Shown here: positions 11,299-19,887 of the stretch, in pieces
Layout of the letters: every line of letters starts with the position of its first letter
Numbering within the stretch: the first letter of the stretch is position 1
Assembly: GCF_945956965.1 (NCBI RefSeq)
Contig: NZ_CAMFJS010000024.1
Location: 1-64,000 of the forward strand
Length of the DNA stretch: 64,000 bases
Source: an uncultured Roseateles sp.
GTDB lineage: Bacteria; Pseudomonadota; Gammaproteobacteria; Burkholderiales; Burkholderiaceae_C
Direction: 5' to 3'
Notes under the pieces: model-generated
Seen by the model: only the letters and a program-made list of their open reading frames with translations
Database searches by the model: none
What the model was told of the DNA's origin: nothing
Translations under genes and position numbers: made by a program

Positions 11299-12810
11299 TT
11301 ACTTAACGGCAGCCAGCGGGCTGCAGCTATTGCCGCCGCGGTTCACGCGCGAACCAAAGGCGATTTCAGCGGCAGTACCTGTGCCGAAAGCACCCTTGTA
11401 GCTGGTGGGCAGCGCCAAAACGCCGGCCTTGTTGGCAGAGGACAAGGTGTTCAAAGCCGAAGGCTTGGCGATCTCAGCAGTGAAACCAGTGATGAAGGAT
11501 TGCTGGGCCGAGGTCAGGGCTGCATAGGCGCTCTTGTTGTACTGAATCGTGGACTCGAACAAGTAGTCATAACGGCCTTGCTTGGCGTTCGTGCCGTTAG
11601 GCACAGCACCTTCGAGTCGCACATGCTTCCAGCTGTTGGAGCCAGGCGCGTTTTCCTTGGAGATATGGCCGATGGCATAGCCGTCAGCCTTTTGCGCTTG
11701 GTTCATGCAGCTGACCACGTCGCCAGTGCCAGGGCCTTCGAACACAAACTTGCTGCCAACGGGCATCGGGCCATTGGCAGCACCACCCATATTGGCGATC
11801 AAATAGTCGCTCACCGTCAGGTTGCCAAGGGTGGTGTTGGCGGAGGCAGACATATCGTCCGGCGCTGCCGAGCTAGATGCATCCCAGGCGGCGGGAGGCG
11901 TGTTGGAAGAGCCACAAGGCGCATCACCAAACATCAGATTGGCGGCGGCCTGGGTGCCGGAGCCGTTAACACGGCGGCAGATATTGACTTGGGTGGCATT
12001 CTTTGCGGCATTGCTGGAGATCAGCTTCCAGTCCTCGGCATTGCCGGAGAAGAAGGTGCGGGCTTCAGCCTTGCCGATGGACGGAATGCACTGCTCATCA
12101 GTGGATGCCACCGAGCAGGCAACGCCAGCGTTGTCCTTCACAGCGCTCAAGCCTTGCTTGGTGAACATATCGTTGTACAGATTGGTGTTGACGGCCACGC
12201 CGAACACGGTCTGAATTACCGGTGTCACTTGCAATGCGTTGATTTGTGCAGCACTCAGGCCATCGGCCGGGTAGTTGTCATCATCCGCATCCAAGGGGTC
12301 AGACGGAACGTTGAAGCCCTTGAACATGGCGGGTTCCACATCAGACATGCCCAAGGTGGGCACGGCCGTGCGGGTGGAGGGGCAGCCGCTGAATGCCTGG
12401 CCAGAACCCGTGGTGCAGGCCGTCACTTCGGCGAAGGGGCGGGCCGTACCGAAGTACACGGGGAACACGCCTTGGGCAGAACCACCCGCATCGCTCTTGA
12501 AGAAGGCGACATCGGTGCCGGCAGCCAGACCCAGCTTGGGTGCGGGCAGCTTGCAAGTCACGGCCCAGAAATTGGTCAAGGTCTTGAAGCCAGCAGCAGC
12601 GTCATAGGTGGCGTTGTAAACGGTGGCCGAGCTGTTGGCGAAGCCGCCGCAAACATCGTTCAGCACCACGCTGCCCAGGGCGGCGCGCACGGCGGAAGCG
12701 CCGCTCATATAGATGCGCACGGTGCTCGGTGCGTCCACATTGATGGGCGCGGCGAAAGCGGAAGAGGCGGCCACGGCGGCGGCGGCGAGGGCGATGGAAC
12801 GGATTTTCAT
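11299..12810 (-). CDS. Secreted PstS-like substrate-binding-fold protein
   Basis: This 503-residue protein has a clear signal peptide (MKIRSIALAAAAVAASSAFA) and no PEP-CTERM tail. MSGASAVRAALG near the start and ICRRVNGSGTQAAANLMFGD in the middle resemble the ligand loops of phosphate-binding PstS proteins (compare RSDGSGT), so a type II periplasmic-binding fold is likely. It has several Cys pairs, unusual for PstS. The start at 12810 is supported by AAGG six bases upstream; a TTG at 12816 is less likely. It is about 150 residues longer than typical PstS and has no ABC-transporter genes next to it, so transport is doubtful. It lies between the two PEP-CTERM paralogues. Confidence 0.6.
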   Translation of the reverse strand: MKIRSIALAAAAVAASSAFAAPINVDAPSTVRIYMSGASAVRAALGSVVLNDVCGGFANSSATVYNATYDAAAGFKTLTNFWAVTCKLPAPKLGLAAGTDVAFFKSDAGGSAQGVFPVYFGTARPFAEVTACTTGSGQAFSGCPSTRTAVPTLGMSDVEPAMFKGFNVPSDPLDADDDNYPADGLSAAQINALQVTPVIQTVFGVAVNTNLYNDMFTKQGLSAVKDNAGVACSVASTDEQCIPSIGKAEARTFFSGNAEDWKLISSNAAKNATQVNICRRVNGSGTQAAANLMFGDAPCGSSNTPPAAWDASSSAAPDDMSASANTTLGNLTVSDYLIANMGGAANGPMPVGSKFVFEGPGTGDVVSCMNQAQKADGYAIGHISKENAPGSNSWKHVRLEGAVPNGTNAKQGRYDYLFESTIQYNKSAYAALTSAQQSFITGFTAEIAKPSALNTLSSANKAGVLALPTSYKGAFGTGTAAEIAFGSRVNRGGNSCSPLAAVK

Positions 12811-12936
12811 GATCAACCTTGTTCAATGAAGGCGCAGGCGGGCAGCGCCGAGCAAAAGCGCGGCGATGCACCAGCGTGCGAAATTAGTGCTCGGGAAAAA
12901 GCGCAGTCAATGCGGCAAAAGGCCGCCGATCAACGC

Positions 12937-13794
12937 TTAGGCTTGGTTGCGGCGACGCGCCACAAAGCCGATAGCCAGCAGGCCAGCGATCAGCAGGGCA
13001 TAGCTGCTTGGCTCCGGCACGGCAGCCACAGCAGCCAAGGTGTAGTCAAGAACGGGGCCGTTGGCGCCGTTCACGAAGGTCCACTTGCCAGTCTTCTGGG
13101 CATTGGCAAAGGCATCCACATTGACCAGGCTCAGCTGGTCGGTGCTGGAACGAGTGATCAAGTCAAACGACGCCGAAGCACCGACGGCATTGGAGTTGGA
13201 GAAGGCGGCCTTGCCATTGAAGTTTTCACCAACCCACTTGCCAAAATAGGCGTTACCTGTGCCTTCGGACAACTTGTTGACGCTCGAACCATTCACTGCG
13301 TAGTTGGGCGCAACGCCGGACACGCCATGAGTGCCCGTGGCATTCACGGAGCCCAGAAATACTGCGGTAGTTGATGCAGAAATGCCCTGCGAGAACAGTT
13401 GATTTGTCCAGTTAGCGACCAGGCCCTCGTCGCCGTTCTTGATGGTCGTCAACAACTTCACCTTACCGGGCGTAGAGCCACCGTTCAGCACTTGAGCCGT
13501 GACATTCCAGACCATTTGGCTGGCATCAGCCTGCGACACAAAAGAAGTCCAGTTGGCATCACCAGCCAGGCTGAAGCTCTTGGTGAAACCGGCGTCCACG
13601 CCATCAGCGGTCGCCTTGAAGGCATTGAGGAAAAGACCCAGGTCCTTGGTGTAGGAGATGTTGCGCGAGGCGTCAAACACGGTGAAATACAGCTCACCGT
13701 CCGTTTGGTTGGTGTAACCACCTTGAATGGCAGCGAATGCTGGGGCGGCTGCCAACAAAGCTGCCGCAGCAGCGATTTTCTTGATCATCAACAT
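12937..13794 (-). CDS. PEP-CTERM sorting domain protein B (paralogue of A)
   Basis: This 285-residue protein has a signal peptide (MLMIKKIAAAAALLAAAPAFA) and ends with a textbook PEP-CTERM signal: VPEPSSYALLIAGLLAIGFV followed by ARRRNQA. Start 13794 is preceded by GGAG nine bases upstream; longer readings extend out of the signal peptide. It shares with the protein at 10064-11143 the blocks DGELYFTVFDASRN (versus NGELAFVVSDSEAK), FLGSVNATGTHG, NAYFG, and TRSSTDQLS followed by an acidic stretch. It is presumably a surface or matrix protein; function is unknown. Confidence 0.87.
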   Translation of the reverse strand: MLMIKKIAAAAALLAAAPAFAAIQGGYTNQTDGELYFTVFDASRNISYTKDLGLFLNAFKATADGVDAGFTKSFSLAGDANWTSFVSQADASQMVWNVTAQVLNGGSTPGKVKLLTTIKNGDEGLVANWTNQLFSQGISASTTAVFLGSVNATGTHGVSGVAPNYAVNGSSVNKLSEGTGNAYFGKWVGENFNGKAAFSNSNAVGASASFDLITRSSTDQLSLVNVDAFANAQKTGKWTFVNGANGPVLDYTLAAVAAVPEPSSYALLIAGLLAIGFVARRRNQA

Positions 13795-14170
13795 GATGCT
13801 TAACTCCGAATGGTTGCTTGAGGAAAAACTCAAAAGGACAGGTACCGACCAAGGCCACGAAGAGCCTGAAGTTGATCGGCGCCGCCTAAGGAGCAACCAC
13901 TGGCGAAGCGCTCAATGTCTGGAACTCATCATCAGTTCCACAAGGGGAGCGTTGCGGCGGCCACTTTCGGGCGGGGCAGATGGACAAATCCACCTGCACA
14001 AGAGAAAAGAGCTGAAGACCGAATGCGTTGTGCATCGACTCCGGAATATTGTCAGAACTACGTGAATAAATTCACCGTTCACACCGCGCCGCATAGTCCG
14101 AACAACCCATGCCGGCCGGCAAATTTCAGGGACATTGCGGGCAAACCCTGAGGCTTTTCGAGCGGTCGAC
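13795..14170. other. Intergenic region upstream of PEP-CTERM protein B
   Basis: These 376 bases separate the EpsA-like regulator gene from PEP-CTERM gene B and contain no convincing gene. Apart from the GGAG ribosome site next to 13794 they hold a 14-base palindrome at 14062-14075. The stretch is less GC-rich than its surroundings and probably carries the promoter for the downstream gene. Confidence 0.5.
14062..14075. promoter_or_regulatory. Palindrome GTGAATAAATTCAC, candidate operator
   Basis: A perfect inverted repeat (GTGAAT-AA-ATTCAC) lies about 270 bases upstream of PEP-CTERM gene B and just past the end of the LuxR-type regulator gene. Its symmetry and AT-rich centre fit a dimeric regulator site. 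There is no direct evidence of what binds. Confidence 0.3.
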
Positions 14171-15118
14171 TCAAGCCCCGTCGCGCCCGCCGTCCGTGCT
14201 GGAGCGCCCCAGCAAATTCATCGACATGGCCCGGGCCACCGCCTGCGCGCGGTTGGCGGCGCCAAGCTTGCGCAGAATTTTCTGCACATGGTTTTTCACC
14301 GTCAGCGCGCTGATGCTGAGTTGCTCGCCGATCTGCTGATTGCTCATGCCTTCGCGCAGCCAGGACAGGATCTCGCGCTCGCGCTCGGTAATGGCATTGC
14401 CCTGGGCCTGGCGCACACCCACCGTGCGCGGGGCTTCGCTGATGTCTCGCTCCACCGTTTGCACCCGCTGCCAGGTGCCGTGCAGATAAGGCATCAGCAA
14501 CTCCATCATCAAGCGCTGCTGCGGCCCGCTGATGCGCCCCTGGCTGGAGAACACGAAAAAGCTCTCGATCTCGGTCGGCCGCTGCGGCCGGGCCACGCCA
14601 TGCACCAGCAGTTCAACAAAGCCCGCGTCGAGCAAGGCCTGGCGCATGGGGGCCAGGGCTTGCCCCTCCAGGCTTTGCACCGCCACGGCCAGAGGCTTGC
14701 CGCGCTGGTCAATCCAGCGCCCCTGCAGCTGCTGCATCAAGGGGCTGCGACCGTCGGCCAGGCAGTCCAGCAAATCCGTGTTGATGGCAACACTGTTGAA
14801 AGCCTCGAACACCACCTCACGACGCTGGCGCACATAGGCACCGCATACCGACAATTGGTGTGGCAACAAGGCTTGCAGATGACTTTGGCTCCAGACAAAA
14901 AACTGGTAGCGCCGCCGCACATCCAGCGCCGCTTCAACCGCGCGCACCATGGCCTCGACTTGGTCCGCATTGACCGGTTCAACGATGCCGCGCGGCAAGG
15001 CCTGCCTGCCGTGGCTCAAGGCCTCCTTGATCATCTCGCCCAGGGGCCGCGTCAGTTCCACCTGAGTTGCTGCGCCCAGCAAGCCACCAGGCTCTCCCGG
15101 TTCGGGCAAAGCATGCAT
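14171..15118 (-). CDS. LuxR-family transcriptional regulator, EpsA-like
   Basis: This 315-residue protein has a LuxR/GerE helix-turn-helix at its C-terminus: ITEREREILSWLREGMSNQQ followed by IGEQLSISALTVKNHVQKIL. The N-terminal 220 residues (RRRYQFFVWSQSHLQALLPH, ESFFVFSSQG and similar) match the arrangement of EpsA, the regulator associated with exosortase/exopolysaccharide loci of betaproteobacteria. Start 15118 gives a normal length; upstream in-frame sequence looks non-coding, and AAAGG lies about ten bases before it. It lies upstream of the two PEP-CTERM genes and the TPS operon on the same strand, so it may regulate them; that is inference. Confidence 0.75.
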   Translation of the reverse strand: MHALPEPGEPGGLLGAATQVELTRPLGEMIKEALSHGRQALPRGIVEPVNADQVEAMVRAVEAALDVRRRYQFFVWSQSHLQALLPHQLSVCGAYVRQRREVVFEAFNSVAINTDLLDCLADGRSPLMQQLQGRWIDQRGKPLAVAVQSLEGQALAPMRQALLDAGFVELLVHGVARPQRPTEIESFFVFSSQGRISGPQQRLMMELLMPYLHGTWQRVQTVERDISEAPRTVGVRQAQGNAITEREREILSWLREGMSNQQIGEQLSISALTVKNHVQKILRKLGAANRAQAVARAMSMNLLGRSSTDGGRDGA

Positions 15119-15430
15119 AGAGCTTGTACCTTTTTGTTTTGTGTGCCGCTCGTGGCGGATTGCGCTGCGCCCGGCCGCATCAGGCAAGTCCAGGCCAGCA
15201 GCGCTCAGTTCAATGGTCGTTCGTTCGGCCCTGCACTCCCGGGCCGTCTGAAGTGACGCCCGAGCCAGTCCAGACCCGTGCCGCAGAATATGTGCGACAT
15301 GTGACCAGTGTTTGAAGATGTGCAAAGACCGTGAGCCATTCGGACTACTGCACCACATGCGCGCCGAACGGCATCCCCTGGGCCCGGCTTTGTCACGCCA
15401 GTTTCACCCGCCCCCACTAGCCTGCGGCGC
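15119..15430. other. Divergent intergenic region between EpsA-like regulator and protease
   Basis: These 312 bases separate two divergent genes and should hold both promoters. I see no clear consensus promoter and no open frame with the character of a gene. Around 15290-15330 there are several GTGCGACATGTG-like dyads of unknown meaning. Confidence 0.4.
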
Positions 15431-17038
15431 ATGTCTACGCTCAACACACCCCGCCGGCGCGCGATTGCGCTCGCCGTGCTCACCCTGCTCGCCACCGATG
15501 CGCTGCGAGCCGCCACACCGAACGACAGCCTCTACGCCAGCAAACAATGGTGGCTGGGCAGCCGCGACGACAGCGCCAATGCCGGCCTGGCCAACTTCCC
15601 CAAGGCCTGGGACCTGAACCAGGGCAGCCCCGTGTCGGGTGCCGCACCCGTGATCGCCGTGCTCGACACCGGTGTGCGCGACCACCCCGACCTGCGCGCC
15701 CATCTGATCCTGCCGGGCTATAACTTCATCAGCAAGGCCGAGTACGCCAATAACGGCGGCGTCGGCCGCAGCAATGACCCCACCGACACCGGTGACGCCC
15801 TGACACAAGCCGAGAAGGACGCAAATCAGGCACTGTGGGATGGCTGCCCGGTGCAGGCCAGCCCCAGCTGGCACGGCACGCTGGTGGCCGGCCAGCTGGG
15901 CGCCGTCACCAACAATGGCAAGGGCGTGGCAGGCATCAACTGGAACGCGCAAATCCTGCCGGTGCGGGTCTCGGGCAAATGCGGCGCGGCCGTGCAAGAC
16001 ATGGTGGACGGCATGCGCTGGGCCGCCGGCCTGCCTGTCAGCGGCGTGCCACTCAACACCCACCCGGCCAAGATTCTGGTGATCGGCTTCGCTGGCGTGG
16101 CCAGCTGCGATACAGCGGACGCCAACCCCGAGGTGGCACGCGCGGCCAAGCTTTATCAAGACGCGATTGCCGAACTGCGCGCCCGAAATGTGCTGATCGT
16201 GGCGGCCGCCGGCAACACCCGAGGCGCCGTAGGCCGCCCGGCCAATTGCGCCGGTGTTTTGGGCGTGACCGCCGTCAACCGCCAAGGCTTCAAGGCCACG
16301 TATGCCAATATCGGCCCGCAGCTGGCCTTGGCGGCCACCGGCGGCGATGCCGACTACAAGCGCACTTGCGATGACCTCGCCGGCATTCCCGATGAAGGCA
16401 TCTTCTCCACCAGCGGCCCCGGCGCCACGCCCTCCCCCACGGGCGAAGACTACGCCGCCGGCACCGGCACCAGCTTTGCCGCGCCGCAAGTGGCCGGTGT
16501 GGCCTCGCTGATGTGGGCCGCCAACCCGGCGCTGACCTTGGCCCAGGTGGAAGCCGGCTTGAAGATCAGTGCCCGTCCCCATGTGGCGGCCGCCGCCCTG
16601 GGTGCCTGCAGCAGCGCCAGCAATGCCCAGCGTTGCAGCTGCACGACCAGCACTTGCGGTAGCGGCTTGCTCGACGCCGAAGAAGCGCTGCGCTATGCCG
16701 CTGCGCCCAGCAGCTATGCGCCACCCAGCCGCAGCCCGGTCAGCTTGAGCAACACAGCCCTGGATCAATGCGGCATCAAACAAGGCACGGCGCCGGTAGA
16801 CCCCACACCGGCTCCCACGCCCACGCCCACGCCAACACCTACGCCAGCCCCAACTCCTACACCGGCCCCCACGCCAGCGCCTGAGCCTGCCCCCAGCGGC
16901 GGCGGTGGTGGCGCGGCCGCACCCTTCTGGGTCTTGGGTGTGGCGGCCGCCGCAGCGCTCTTGCGGCGCCGTGAAGAAGCGAGTGAAGGCGAGAGTGAAG
17001 AGGCGCATGAAAGCGAGAATTTGATGCAACGCAAATAG
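15431..17038 (+). CDS. Secreted subtilisin-like serine protease (S8) with GlyGly-CTERM-like tail
   Basis: This 535-residue protein carries an N-terminal signal peptide and a peptidase S8 domain. The triad is visible as Asp79 (VIAVLDTGVRDHPDL), His148 (SWHGTLVAG) and Ser348 (GTGTSFAAPQVAG), with the oxyanion Asn262 (AAAGN). After the domain comes a Pro-Thr/Pro-Ala linker (about 16797-16890). Then follow Ser-Gly-rich SGGGGGAAAP, a hydrophobic segment (FWVLGVAAAAALL) and an Arg cluster: the plan of a GlyGly-CTERM signal processed by rhombosortase. Oddly the chain continues about 20 acidic residues past the Arg cluster. It probably degrades proteins outside the cell or at its surface. Confidence 0.9.
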   Translation: MSTLNTPRRRAIALAVLTLLATDALRAATPNDSLYASKQWWLGSRDDSANAGLANFPKAWDLNQGSPVSGAAPVIAVLDTGVRDHPDLRAHLILPGYNFISKAEYANNGGVGRSNDPTDTGDALTQAEKDANQALWDGCPVQASPSWHGTLVAGQLGAVTNNGKGVAGINWNAQILPVRVSGKCGAAVQDMVDGMRWAAGLPVSGVPLNTHPAKILVIGFAGVASCDTADANPEVARAAKLYQDAIAELRARNVLIVAAAGNTRGAVGRPANCAGVLGVTAVNRQGFKATYANIGPQLALAATGGDADYKRTCDDLAGIPDEGIFSTSGPGATPSPTGEDYAAGTGTSFAAPQVAGVASLMWAANPALTLAQVEAGLKISARPHVAAAALGACSSASNAQRCSCTTSTCGSGLLDAEEALRYAAAPSSYAPPSRSPVSLSNTALDQCGIKQGTAPVDPTPAPTPTPTPTPTPAPTPTPAPTPAPEPAPSGGGGGAAAPFWVLGVAAAAALLRRREEASEGESEEAHESENLMQRK

Positions 17039-17394
17039 GCGAACGATTCACCTTTTTTCGTCACGCCAGCTTCATAAATCCTAGGCATACTGCGAAGCAT
17101 TCGAGGCGACAAACCGGCTGCAGATTGGGCAGATCACTGGAACCCGTCACCAGCGCCGAGAATCCGTCTCCTGCATAGGTGTCCGGATGTCAAAAGGGCT
17201 ACGACCATTGGGTTGTGGCCTTTTTGCTTTGTGGGTTCGCACGCAACATTTCACAATGCTGGCAGGTAAAGAAAGTTGAAAGTCCGCCTTGGCAGGGGCT
17301 CTGAGGTGAAGCCGAACGCGCAAGCATGCGATGCTTCGCAGCCTCAACCAACAGCACGCATTCCGACAGCGCCTTTTCGCTGCCCTGCCCGCCC
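17039..17394. other. Intergenic region with possible small RNA or leader
   Basis: These 356 bases between the protease and the TonB-dependent receptor contain no convincing gene. They hold an ATCCG/CGGAT hairpin near 17161-17187 and an intrinsic terminator at 17192-17228. About 165 bases then remain before the receptor start. The layout fits either a terminator for the protease transcript, a short independent RNA, or an attenuator ahead of the receptor gene. Confidence 0.4.
17192..17228 (+). terminator. Rho-independent terminator
   Basis: AAAAGGGCTACGACC pairs with GGTTGTGGCCTTTTT across an ATTG loop. The stem is 15 bp including three G-T wobbles and is followed by a T-rich run. It lies 154 bases after the protease stop. 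Confidence 0.75.
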
Positions 17395-19746
17395 ATGTTT
17401 CGCAAGCCCAAATCCGTCCGCGCCGCCGACTCGCGCTGCCCACTCACCCTGAGCCTGGCCCTGAGCTGCCTGGCCAGCCTGCCCAGCCAGGCGCAAGAAG
17501 CGCCGGCCGCACCCAGCACTGCGGCCAGCGGGCCTCAGCAGCAACAGCAGCCGCCGGCCAAGAAGGCGGCGCCCAAGGCCGAGGCCAGCAAGGCCACGGC
17601 GCCCGCCCAACTCGACCGGGTCGAGGTCAGCGGCCGCGCCTCCGATGAGGCGCAGCGCCGCAGCGCCACCGCCGCCAAGATCATCATCGGCCGCGAAGAG
17701 ATCGAACGCTTTGGCGACAACTCCCTGGGCGAGGTGCTCAAGCGCCTGCCCGGCGTCAGCACCGGCGGGCGGCCCGGACGCGGTGGTGAGATCCGCATGC
17801 GCGGCATGGGCGGCGGCTACACCCAGATCCTGGTCAATGGCGAGCGCATGGCGCCCGGCTTCTCGCTGGACCAACTGCCACCCGATCAGGTCGAGCGCAT
17901 CGAAATCCTGCGTGCGCCCTCGGCCGAGTACGGCGCCCGCGCCGTGGCCGGCACCATCAATGTGGTCCTGCGTGAAGCTTTGCAAAAGCGCCTGAACGAC
18001 TGGCGCGTGGGCCTGAGCGAAGAGAACGGCTTGTGGATGCCCAGCCTGGGCTGGACCCGCAATGACAAGCTCGACGAGAACGGCGGCGCCTACAACCTGA
18101 GCCTCAACGCCCAGCAAGTCAAGCGCAGCGATGCGCTGGACAGCCGCGCACTAACCCACAACCTGGACGGCAGCGGCGACAGCCTGCTGAGCAGCCACAG
18201 CCAGACGGAGGACGAGCGCCGCAGCCTGAACCTGAGCCTGCGCCTGCAGTGGCGGCTGGCCGAGGGCGATTCGCTGAGCTTGCAGCCTTTTGTGGTGGCC
18301 TCGCGCAGCAAGAACAACAGCCTGATCACGCAGACCCACAGCATCGCCACGCCCGGCGACTTTGATCAGGCCCAGAGCACCGGCGACAGCAAATTCAATA
18401 TGCTGCGCGTCAATTCGCAGTGGCAGCACCGCATCGATGCCGACACCCGCTTGGAGCTGCGCGGCGGCATCGGCCTGGCCCGCAACGACAGCCATACGCT
18501 GAGGCAGGAATACCGCCAGTCCGCCTTGAGCCGCAGTCAGGACGACACCGTCAGCAGCGAAGACAAATCCTGGAGCCTGAACGGCAAATACTCGCACACG
18601 CTGGAAAACGAACACAGCTTGGTGGGTGGCCTGGAAGGCGAAGGCACCCAGCGCCAGCAAAACCGCGTCTGCCTGCAAAACGGTCAGTCCTGCCGCAATC
18701 TTCTGGACTTCGGCGACGACCTTGACGCCGCCACCCAGCGCATTGCGCTCTACGCCCAAGACGAATGGAGCGTGGGCAAGCAATGGGCCTTCTACGCCGG
18801 CCTGCGCGGCGAGACCATCGCCACACGCAGCACCGCCGCCAACTATGCGGTGAACAACCGCGCCACGGTCTGGACCCCGCTGCTGCATGGCGTTTGGAAA
18901 ATGCTCGACCAAGACGGCAAACCCAGCCGCGACCAGATCCGCGCCAGCCTGACCCGCAGCTACCGCAGCCCCAATCTGCAAGACCTGATCGCCCAGCCCA
19001 CCATCAACTCGCAATACCCCTGCCCCGACGCGCAGCCCTGCGGCCCCAACGCCGCCAACTACCCTGACCGCAGCGGCAACCCTAACCTCAAGCCCGAGCT
19101 GGCCACCGGCATTGACATCGCCTTCGAAAGCTATTTGAGCAAGGGCGGCGTGCTCAGCGCCAATCTGTTCTACCGCCGCATCAGCGATCTGATGCGCACG
19201 GTCACCAACCTGGAGACCGTCAGCTGGGCCGGCGTGCCGCGCTGGGTGGCGCGGCCGCAAAACATCGGCAACGCCACCACCATGGGCTTGGAGCTGGAAG
19301 CCAAGTTCCGCCTGGACGAATTCCTGCCCGAAGCATGGCCGGTGTCGGTGCGCAGCAATCTGAGCCTGTTCCGCTCCTCGGTGGACGGCATTCCCGGCCC
19401 CAACAATCGCCTGGATCAGCAGCCCAAGGCCACCGCCAATCTGGGCGCCGACTACAAGCTGCGCAGCTTGCCGCTTTCACTGGGCGCGGGATTGAACTGG
19501 ACGCCTTCGGTCACGGTGCAGCAAAGCCTGCTGACCGAGGTGCACAACTCCCGCAAGGTGGTGTTGGATGCGTTCGCGCTGTGGTCCGTCAATCTAAACA
19601 CCCAGCTGCGCTTGTCGGCCAGCAATCTGAACCCCTTGAGCTATAGCAACGGCAGTGTGATCAGCACCACCGATCAAATCATCACCACCGACACCGGTGG
19701 CCGCAGCTTCACCCAATGGCAATTGCGCCTGGAAATGAAGGTCTGA
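17395..19746 (+). CDS. TonB-dependent outer-membrane receptor
   Basis: This 783-residue protein takes up a ligand across the outer membrane using TonB energy. After a signal peptide (TLSLALSCLASLPSQAQ) and an Ala/Pro/Gln-rich linker comes a plug domain (about residues 85-200), with LDRVEVSGRASDEAQ, EVLKRLPGVSTGGRPGRGGE and ILVNGERM. The beta-barrel ends in the aromatic/hydrophobic strand FTQWQLRLEMKV. The plug is of the FepA/colicin-receptor-like type, so a siderophore or cobalamin ligand is possible but not shown. Start 17395 fits the signal peptide; an ATG at 17326 would add 23 residues, and neither start has a clear ribosome site. Confidence 0.88.
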   Translation: MFRKPKSVRAADSRCPLTLSLALSCLASLPSQAQEAPAAPSTAASGPQQQQQPPAKKAAPKAEASKATAPAQLDRVEVSGRASDEAQRRSATAAKIIIGREEIERFGDNSLGEVLKRLPGVSTGGRPGRGGEIRMRGMGGGYTQILVNGERMAPGFSLDQLPPDQVERIEILRAPSAEYGARAVAGTINVVLREALQKRLNDWRVGLSEENGLWMPSLGWTRNDKLDENGGAYNLSLNAQQVKRSDALDSRALTHNLDGSGDSLLSSHSQTEDERRSLNLSLRLQWRLAEGDSLSLQPFVVASRSKNNSLITQTHSIATPGDFDQAQSTGDSKFNMLRVNSQWQHRIDADTRLELRGGIGLARNDSHTLRQEYRQSALSRSQDDTVSSEDKSWSLNGKYSHTLENEHSLVGGLEGEGTQRQQNRVCLQNGQSCRNLLDFGDDLDAATQRIALYAQDEWSVGKQWAFYAGLRGETIATRSTAANYAVNNRATVWTPLLHGVWKMLDQDGKPSRDQIRASLTRSYRSPNLQDLIAQPTINSQYPCPDAQPCGPNAANYPDRSGNPNLKPELATGIDIAFESYLSKGGVLSANLFYRRISDLMRTVTNLETVSWAGVPRWVARPQNIGNATTMGLELEAKFRLDEFLPEAWPVSVRSNLSLFRSSVDGIPGPNNRLDQQPKATANLGADYKLRSLPLSLGAGLNWTPSVTVQQSLLTEVHNSRKVVLDAFALWSVNLNTQLRLSASNLNPLSYSNGSVISTTDQIITTDTGGRSFTQWQLRLEMKV

Positions 19747-19762
19747 GCCACAACTGCGGGAC

Positions 19763-19801
19763 AGCCAGCCGCCGCTATGCGGACAAGCAGCCGGGCTGGC
19801 T
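19763..19801 (+). terminator. Hairpin after TonB receptor gene, possible terminator
   Basis: AGCCAGCC pairs with GGCTGGCT around a nested CCGC-TAT-GCGG hairpin, 17 bases after the stop codon. There is no T-run, so it may act only as an mRNA 3'-end structure. Confidence 0.4.
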
Positions 19802-19813
19802 TGATCTAGCTCA

Positions 19814-19841
19814 TTGAACTCCTGCCCAGACTCGACATACT
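19814..19841 (+). promoter_or_regulatory. Candidate sigma-70 promoter for adhP
   Basis: TTGAAC and CATACT are spaced by 16 bases and lie 47 bases upstream of the adhP start. The -35 is close to consensus, the -10 is moderate. Confidence 0.35.
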
Positions 19842-19887
19842 GCTGCTTCCGGGCCCCACTCGGCCCGCCAACCAGGAGAGGAGTGTC

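Noticed and set aside
17090-17228. Known riboswitch (glycine, cobalamin or cyclic-di-GMP type) ahead of the TonB receptor
   Set aside because: Conserved core sequences of these classes are not present on either strand.
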